Shown one piece after another: positions 6,058 through 9,438 of a stretch of DNA of 9,438 nucleotides. The stretch covers positions 1 to 9,438 of the forward strand of contig CAZOZK010000040.1 of assembly GCA_964584245.1 (NCBI GenBank). The letters run 5' to 3'. Positions within the stretch are counted from its first letter, which is position 1. Each line of letters starts with the position of its first letter. The notes under the pieces were generated by a model, which did no database searches, was not told the DNA's origin, and saw nothing but the letters and a program-made list of their open reading frames with translations. Both the position numbers and the translations under genes were made by a program. The DNA is from CAZOZK01 sp964584245 (lineage in GTDB: Bacteria > Patescibacteriota > Microgenomatia > UBA1400 > PJMF01).

Positions 6058-6381
6058 ATGAACAACACAAAAAAAGCAGCCCTAATCCCCGCTCCAAAGT
6101 ATTTAGATGAAGCATTTGAAAATGTCAGCGATGAATTATTGCTGATGTTTCTCAAAAAGCATCAAGATTACGGCAAGGGAAATATTCTGGCAAACAAAGA
6201 GCTGGGCATTGCCATGCGCATCAGTGAAAAAATTGAGCGACTTAAACATCTGCTCATGACCAGTCAGGATCCTGCGAATGAATCAATCGAAGAAACTTGG
6301 GTCGATATTGCTGTGTACTCGGTTATTGGGGTGCTGTATCGACGCGGGCATTTCCAGAATTTGGATGTGAAGGCGGAATAA
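6058..6381 (+). CDS. Nmad1/DUF1599-type, MazG-like alpha-helical protein (107 aa)
   Basis: All-alpha protein resembling the nucleotide-modification-associated domain 1 (DUF1599) family, which is related in style to MazG-type NTP pyrophosphohydrolases. Visible hallmarks are KKHQDYGKGN (33-42), the helix GIAMRISEKIERLKHLL (50-66) and ESIEETWVDIAVYSVIGVL (75-93). Glu79 and Asp83 within the latter are candidate metal ligands in the E-x3-D arrangement common to MazG-like folds. Known relatives are tied to modified nucleotides or nucleotide-pool control; the substrate here cannot be read from sequence. I start it at 6058 rather than at the in-frame ATG 6010, because a -10 box lies 6 nt before 6058 and residues coded upstream of it look non-family. 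Downstream comes the pseudouridine synthase gene, with its own promoter. Confidence 0.8.
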   Translation: MNNTKKAALIPAPKYLDEAFENVSDELLLMFLKKHQDYGKGNILANKELGIAMRISEKIERLKHLLMTSQDPANESIEETWVDIAVYSVIGVLYRRGHFQNLDVKAE

Positions 6382-6415
6382 ATTTCTTTTTAAGTGCCCT
6401 ACCCTGCCGATCTGA

Positions 6416-6435
6416 ACCGATTTCTAATTATCGGT
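6416..6435. promoter_or_regulatory. Short dyad upstream of the pseudouridine synthase -10
   Basis: ACCGAT (6416-6421), eight bases, ATCGGT (6430-6435). The perfect 6-bp arms occupy the -35 region of the promoter at 6444. It could be a regulator site or chance. Confidence 0.3.
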
Positions 6436-6443
6436 ACATCAGC

Positions 6444-6449
6444 TATACT
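6444..6449 (+). promoter_or_regulatory. -10 box of the pseudouridine synthase gene, leaderless geometry
   Basis: TATACT ends 6 nt before ATG 6456. There is no SD and no good -35. This placement argues for 6456 as the start against the longer open frame from 6297. Confidence 0.58.
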
Positions 6450-6455
6450 ATCACT

Positions 6456-7187
6456 ATGCCTGAAGATGATGTTTCCACTAGTAAACTTGCCAAAGTTATT
6501 GCCCAAGCTGGTGTTGCTTCGCGCCGAAAGGCAGAGTCCTTGATTGAAGACGGCCGAGTTAGCGTGAACGATGTGGTTTGTACCATAGTTGCTACTCGAG
6601 TTGATCCACTAAAAGATATTGTCTCTGTGGATGGCCAACCGATTTATCAAGAAACTACTAAAGTTGTGTTGATGTTGCACAAGCCGCGCGGAATTGTCTC
6701 GACTGTGGATGATCCAGATGGTAAGCCAACGGTCATGCAGTTCATTCCCAAAGAATATGGTGGTTTTCGGTTGTTTCCGGTTGGGCGGTTGGATGAAGAT
6801 TCCGAGGGTTTGTTGCTGCTGACCAATGATGGTGAGCTGGCGTACAAACTCACCCATCCCAAGTTTGAGGTTCCAAAAACGTATATTGCACGCATTACTG
6901 GTCATCTCACACCTTATGAATTGGAGCGGCTGGAGCGCGGTATTCCGCTCAAAGAAAAGCGCACCGAGCCGGCTGTGGTTGAGTTTGTGTCTGAAGATGA
7001 TGAATCACAAGAAGTCCGCATAACTATTACCGAGGGTTTGCACCGTCAAGTACGTAGGATGTTCCGCGCGCTCAATCATGAAGTGGTGCGTCTGCAGCGC
7101 ATCAGTTTTGGCAAGTATGAATTAGGCGATTTGGCTGCTGGAAAGTGTATTGAGATCTCGAAGGTAGATAGCTCAAATGAGCTCTAG
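6456..7187 (+). CDS. rRNA pseudouridine synthase, RluB/RsuA family (243 aa)
   Basis: Converts a specific uridine in rRNA to pseudouridine. An S4 RNA-binding domain covers about 8-55 (KLAKVIAQAGVASRRKAESL, then GRVSVN). The catalytic domain carries KPRGIVST (77-84), the family II motif GRLDEDSEGLLLLTNDG (110-126) with catalytic Asp113, KTYIARI (141-147) and the closing EGLHRQVRRM (193-202). This order and length are typical of the RsuA/RluB/RluE/RluF group. The 'EGLLLLTNDGELA' segment and S4 domain favour RluB (23S) over RsuA (16S), but the site modified is not certain. Start 6456 is set by a -10 box 6 nt upstream; the longer frame from 6297 overlaps the Nmad1 gene and its extra residues do not look like the family. 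G+C is higher than in the 705-aa gene. Confidence 0.95.
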   Translation: MPEDDVSTSKLAKVIAQAGVASRRKAESLIEDGRVSVNDVVCTIVATRVDPLKDIVSVDGQPIYQETTKVVLMLHKPRGIVSTVDDPDGKPTVMQFIPKEYGGFRLFPVGRLDEDSEGLLLLTNDGELAYKLTHPKFEVPKTYIARITGHLTPYELERLERGIPLKEKRTEPAVVEFVSEDDESQEVRITITEGLHRQVRRMFRALNHEVVRLQRISFGKYELGDLAAGKCIEISKVDSSNEL

Positions 7188-7202
7188 AAACTAGTCGATG
7201 TC

Positions 7203-7213
7203 TGGTATATGCT
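7203..7213 (+). promoter_or_regulatory. -10 region of the YbhN-like gene, leaderless geometry
   Basis: TGGTATATGCT can be read as an extended -10 with TATATG (7206-7211, 8 nt before ATG) or as TATGCT (7208-7213, 6 nt before ATG 7220). No SD is present. The box quality is moderate, but the spacing matches the other short-leader genes here. Confidence 0.45.
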
Positions 7214-7219
7214 TAGAAC

Positions 7220-8257
7220 ATGATTCAGCTAGTACCACAGTTTGTTCAGCGTTTTTCAGATCGTTTGTTGCAGCGGCAGCGCGAACAAAAATTGTTTTCA
7301 CATCCATTGTTTATTTTGGCAAAAAAAATATCGCAGTCAATTTATTTTCGAATTGGCGCGTCTGCGTTCTTTTTATTCATTGCATTTCGCACGGCTGATT
7401 TAAATTTGGTTGTCCAGCAACTGCGCCAAGTGCCCATTGGAGTTGTGGCAATGTTACTGGTTGGACACGCGCTTTTTCATACCCTATCTGCGGTGCGCTG
7501 GAGTATTTTGTTGGTGCCAAAAGAGCAAAAAATCTCAAAATCAATTTTCTTAAAAATTGTAGCGGCTACGTTCCTTGGAAATTTTTATAGTCTGTTTTTG
7601 CCAACGGTTATTGGTGGTGATGTTATTAAATGGACGTCTTTACTCGATGCAGGCCTCAGCAAAAAAAGGCTCTTAGTTTCTGTTTTTGTTGATCGATTTG
7701 TTGGTTTGAGTAGTATGATTCTGATTGGCATTTGCTCGGTTGCAGTTGCGTATATATTTTCCATCGTGATGCTTCCGATACAAATTGTTTGGCTGAGCGG
7801 CGCGCTCAGTATTTGTTTTGTAGTCGCGCTCGCGTGGGTATTTGGGTTGATTACTGTTGGTCGGTTTATCCCCTTCCCACAATTTCGACAGTTTGAAAAC
7901 TACGTGCAGGAACACAAAGTAGTGTTAGTGAAAGCGACAGTGGTTTCGATAATTGTGCAGTTATTTTCATTTTGGATGAACTGGATTGGTGCACTAGGTT
8001 TGGGAATTGCTATTTCCCTGCTCTATATTTGTATGATCTCGCCGCTGATTGCGATGATTTTAGTACTGCCGGTTTCATTTTCCGGACTTGGTGCCATTGA
8101 AGCATCATATATTTTCTTTTATACCCAACTGGGCTTGGTCCCAGAGGAAATTTTGGCCTGGACATCGCTCAATTTGGTTATTAAATTCCTTTTTGCAATT
8201 ATCGGTTGGGGGTTAGCCCAGGTGCTACAATACTGGGGAAATGAAGCTCAAAAATAA
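7220..8257 (+). CDS. YbhN/AglD-type integral membrane protein, LPG_synthase_TM family (345 aa)
   Basis: Polytopic membrane protein of the lysylphosphatidylglycerol synthase TM family (PF03706 group), whose members act in glycolipid synthesis or export. About eight hydrophobic segments follow a basic N-terminus (1-42). Family marks are NFYSLFLPTVIGGDVIKW (121-138, the 'lP...GGDv' loop), DRFVGL (158-163) and LPVSFSGLGAIEASYIFF (283-300, the 'P...GlGa.E' element). There is no soluble aminoacyl-transferase domain of the MprF kind. It is followed 37 nt downstream by a DPM1-like glycosyltransferase and a DUF2304 gene, a set often linked to polyprenyl-phosphate sugars. A transport or lipid-handling role in that pathway is inferred. 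The start at 7220 has no SD but lies beside a -10 box. Confidence 0.9.
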   Translation: MIQLVPQFVQRFSDRLLQRQREQKLFSHPLFILAKKISQSIYFRIGASAFFLFIAFRTADLNLVVQQLRQVPIGVVAMLLVGHALFHTLSAVRWSILLVPKEQKISKSIFLKIVAATFLGNFYSLFLPTVIGGDVIKWTSLLDAGLSKKRLLVSVFVDRFVGLSSMILIGICSVAVAYIFSIVMLPIQIVWLSGALSICFVVALAWVFGLITVGRFIPFPQFRQFENYVQEHKVVLVKATVVSIIVQLFSFWMNWIGALGLGIAISLLYICMISPLIAMILVLPVSFSGLGAIEASYIFFYTQLGLVPEEILAWTSLNLVIKFLFAIIGWGLAQVLQYWGNEAQK

Positions 8258-8264
8258 ATAGATG

Positions 8265-8270
8265 TACAAT
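8265..8270 (+). promoter_or_regulatory. Possible -10 box before the glycosyltransferase gene
   Basis: TACAAT (5/6 to consensus) lies in the 37-nt gap after the YbhN-like gene, 24 nt before ATG 8295. It would give a leader of about 18 nt with no clear SD. The gene may equally be read from the upstream message. Confidence 0.4.
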
Positions 8271-8294
8271 GCTTTTTATTTTTAGAAAATAGCG

Positions 8295-8993
8295 ATGCCT
8301 AGCCGAAAAAAAAGCACATTTTTGTTGCGACCGACTGATGTAGCTGTGATTTTGCCAGCATACAATGAAGCTCGGTATATTGCTAAAGTACTTAAAAAAA
8401 GCAAAAAAATTCCTTTCACTTTTGTTGTAGTTGATGATGGCTCAAATGATGCTACCTACCAAATTGCTACCCAGTTAGCGCCGTATGTACTGCGTCATAA
8501 AATAAATTTGGGTAAAGGTGCTGCTATGAAAACAGGAGCAGATTTTGCGTTCAGTGAGCTTCATGCAAAAGCTGTGATTTTTATGGATAGTGATGACCAA
8601 CATGATCCGGCCGAACTATTCACTTTTTTTGATGCGCTTGCGAAAGGGCATGAACTGATTTTTGGTGTTCGAAATTTCGCCCATACAATGCCGATTATTA
8701 AAGTGCTTGCCAATCGATTTGCATCTGTGGTTGTGTATGGTTTGTTTGGCACCTACATTCCCGATATTCCTTCTGGCTACAAAGCCATGACAAAAAAGAT
8801 CTATAGAAAAGTACAATGGCAGGCAAGTAATTATCGCGTTGAGTTAGAAATAGCTGTTCGAACTTCGCGTGCACGCTTGCCATTTCACCAGATTCCAATT
8901 AAAACTATTTATCACCAGCATGATAAGGGCACGACTTTGGTCGACGTTTTTATGATGTTGTTTCATGTTATACTTTGGAGAATACGACTATGA
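8295..8993 (+). CDS. DPM1-like family 2 glycosyltransferase (232 aa)
   Basis: GT-A fold inverting glycosyltransferase that most likely moves a sugar from a nucleotide donor to polyprenyl phosphate at the inner face of the membrane. Motifs in order: VAVILPAYNEARYI (16-29), VVVDDGSND (44-52, donor binding), NLGKGAAMKTG (71-81), IFMDSDDQHDP (95-105, with the metal-binding DSD at 98-100) and DIPSGYKAMTKKIY (157-170). It has no C-terminal membrane domain, as in short DPM1-type enzymes. Its TGA overlaps the ATG of the DUF2304 gene by the ATGA pattern, so the two are probably translated together. The pairing with DUF2304 and an upstream YbhN-like protein supports a glycolipid-precursor role. Sugar and acceptor are not shown. 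Confidence 0.93.
   Translation: MPSRKKSTFLLRPTDVAVILPAYNEARYIAKVLKKSKKIPFTFVVVDDGSNDATYQIATQLAPYVLRHKINLGKGAAMKTGADFAFSELHAKAVIFMDSDDQHDPAELFTFFDALAKGHELIFGVRNFAHTMPIIKVLANRFASVVVYGLFGTYIPDIPSGYKAMTKKIYRKVQWQASNYRVELEIAVRTSRARLPFHQIPIKTIYHQHDKGTTLVDVFMMLFHVILWRIRL
8966..8980 (+). promoter_or_regulatory. SD and possible internal promoter before the DUF2304 gene
   Basis: GGAG (8977-8980) stands 9 nt before ATG 8990 and suits translational coupling with the glycosyltransferase. An extended -10, TGTTATACT (8966-8974), identical to that of the ZIP gene, lies in the last codons of the glycosyltransferase. A start from it would fall at about 8981 and drop the SD, so the SD is the stronger call. Confidence 0.5.
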
Positions 8994-9328
8994 CTATTTT
9001 CCAAATGATTTCTATTGTTTTTGCTTTTTGTATGATGTATTTGGTGACGATTCATCGTCGTAAAAATTTAATATCAGGTGCTGAAGTAAGCTTGTGGATT
9101 AGTATTTGGTTTGTATTTATTTTTATCTCGATATTTCCAAATGTATTGCTCGGCTTAGTAGGGATTTTGCGTTTTGATCGAGTATTTGATTTGTTGTTGG
9201 TGATAGCTCTTATGATTTTAACCACAGTAGTTTTCGGCATGTACTTCAAACAAAAACAGCTCAAAACTGAGCTGGAAAAGTATGTGCGTGAGGATGCAAT
9301 TAAGTTTATGGTGAAGAGAAAGAAATAA
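8990..9328 (+). CDS. DUF2304 membrane protein (112 aa)
   Basis: Small membrane protein of the DUF2304 type, commonly coded right after DPM1-like glycosyltransferases. Three hydrophobic segments are visible at about 3-20, 34-52 and 67-86, with a basic loop after the first (IHRRKNLISGAE) and a charged helical tail (KQKQLKTELEKYVREDAIK) expected in the cytoplasm. The RFDRVFDLLL stretch (61-70) before the third segment resembles the conserved 'G..r..d.l' region of the family. It may tether or assist the glycosyltransferase; this is inferred from pairing. ATG 8990 overlaps the upstream TGA and has an SD. A TTG at 8975 would add five residues and place the SD inside the gene, so I reject it. The 3' end is 2 bp from a convergent gene. 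Confidence 0.85.
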   Translation: MTIFQMISIVFAFCMMYLVTIHRRKNLISGAEVSLWISIWFVFIFISIFPNVLLGLVGILRFDRVFDLLLVIALMILTTVVFGMYFKQKQLKTELEKYVREDAIKFMVKRKK

Positions 9329-9330
9329 TT

Positions 9331-9438
9331 CTAAATATCTTGAACTCTGTCGGTTATTTTAATTATCTTTACACTTTTCCCTGTCGCAACATCGCGACCA
9401 ATTTTTTCTTTTGATTCTGCAGATGCTTTGGTAGTAAG
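9331..9438 (-). CDS. C-terminal end of an unidentified gene (35 codons, truncated by window edge)
   Basis: On the minus strand the frame is open from the right edge to TAG at 9331-9333. The residues (ending GRDVATGKSVKIIKITDRVQ, then DI) are polar and basic and look coded, with a plausible beta-rich end. The family cannot be told from so little. It is convergent with the DUF2304 gene, with only 2 bp between their stops and no terminator hairpin seen. Confidence 0.6.
   Translation of the reverse strand, partial: LTTKASAESKEKIGRDVATGKSVKIIKITDRVQDI

Noticed and set aside
6297..6455. Longer N-terminus for the pseudouridine synthase
   Set aside because: It overlaps the Nmad1 gene, runs through the -10 box at 6444 and gives residues unlike the family before the S4 domain.
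6609..6905. Two antisense frames inside the pseudouridine synthase gene
   Set aside because: Fully within a well-identified gene on the other strand, with no start signals.
7198..7398. 66-aa frame overlapping the start of the YbhN-like gene
   Set aside because: Out of frame with a secure gene, covers its promoter and has no SD.
8990..8993. TGA read as glycine (Gracilibacteria code)
   Set aside because: TGA ends the glycosyltransferase at the expected length in an ATGA overlap with the next gene, so it is acting as a stop.
1..9438. CRISPR array, insertion sequence, tRNA or rRNA
   Set aside because: No regular direct repeats, transposase motifs, cloverleaf arms or rRNA-like segments were seen on either strand by eye.

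Overview
The window is 9438 bp of compact, AT-rich bacterial DNA. Small genes, very short intergenic gaps, promoters lying almost on top of start codons, an Arg-type EF-P and a DPM1-like glycosyltransferase beside a DUF2304 protein fit a Candidate Phyla Radiation (Patescibacteria) genome. That placement is an inference from style and gene content, since no phylogenetic marker was compared. TGA behaves as a stop (end of the glycosyltransferase gene), which argues against the recoded Gracilibacteria/Absconditabacteria code.

Layout. 1-2326: a large unrecognised soluble protein of 705 aa (possibly 5'-partial), an in-phase open tail in another frame, and a strong hairpin lying between it and the convergent hsp20 gene. 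2327-2904: a small heat-shock protein on the minus strand with a sigma70-type promoter and a recognisable CIRCE (HrcA) operator. 2905-4779: a ZIP-family metal transporter with a His/acid-rich tail, then a single-pass membrane-anchored protein with four Cys in its outer domain. 4810-6017 (minus): elongation factor P, a three-TM protein, and, upstream of the latter, a 58-residue Cys-containing single-TM protein. 6058-7187 (plus): an Nmad1/DUF1599-type MazG-like protein and an RluB/RsuA-family pseudouridine synthase. 7220-9328 (plus): a YbhN/AglD-like integral membrane protein, a DPM1-like family 2 glycosyltransferase and a DUF2304 protein, which together look like a polyprenyl-phosphate-sugar or glycolipid module. 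9331-9438 (minus): the last 35 codons of a gene that enters from the right.

The most coherent new observation is regulatory. At least five genes (efp, the 58-aa gene, Nmad1, the pseudouridine synthase and the YbhN-like gene), and probably the ZIP gene, have a -10 hexamer ending only 6 to 10 nt before ATG and no Shine-Dalgarno sequence. This suggests leaderless or nearly leaderless transcripts. hsp20, the anchored protein and the DUF2304 gene instead carry clear SD sequences. Several starts are set here from these signals and are shorter than the longest open frame. No RNA genes, insertion sequences, CRISPR arrays or origins were seen. No gene-free stretch exceeds 300 bp; the longest is about 200 bp (2129-2326).
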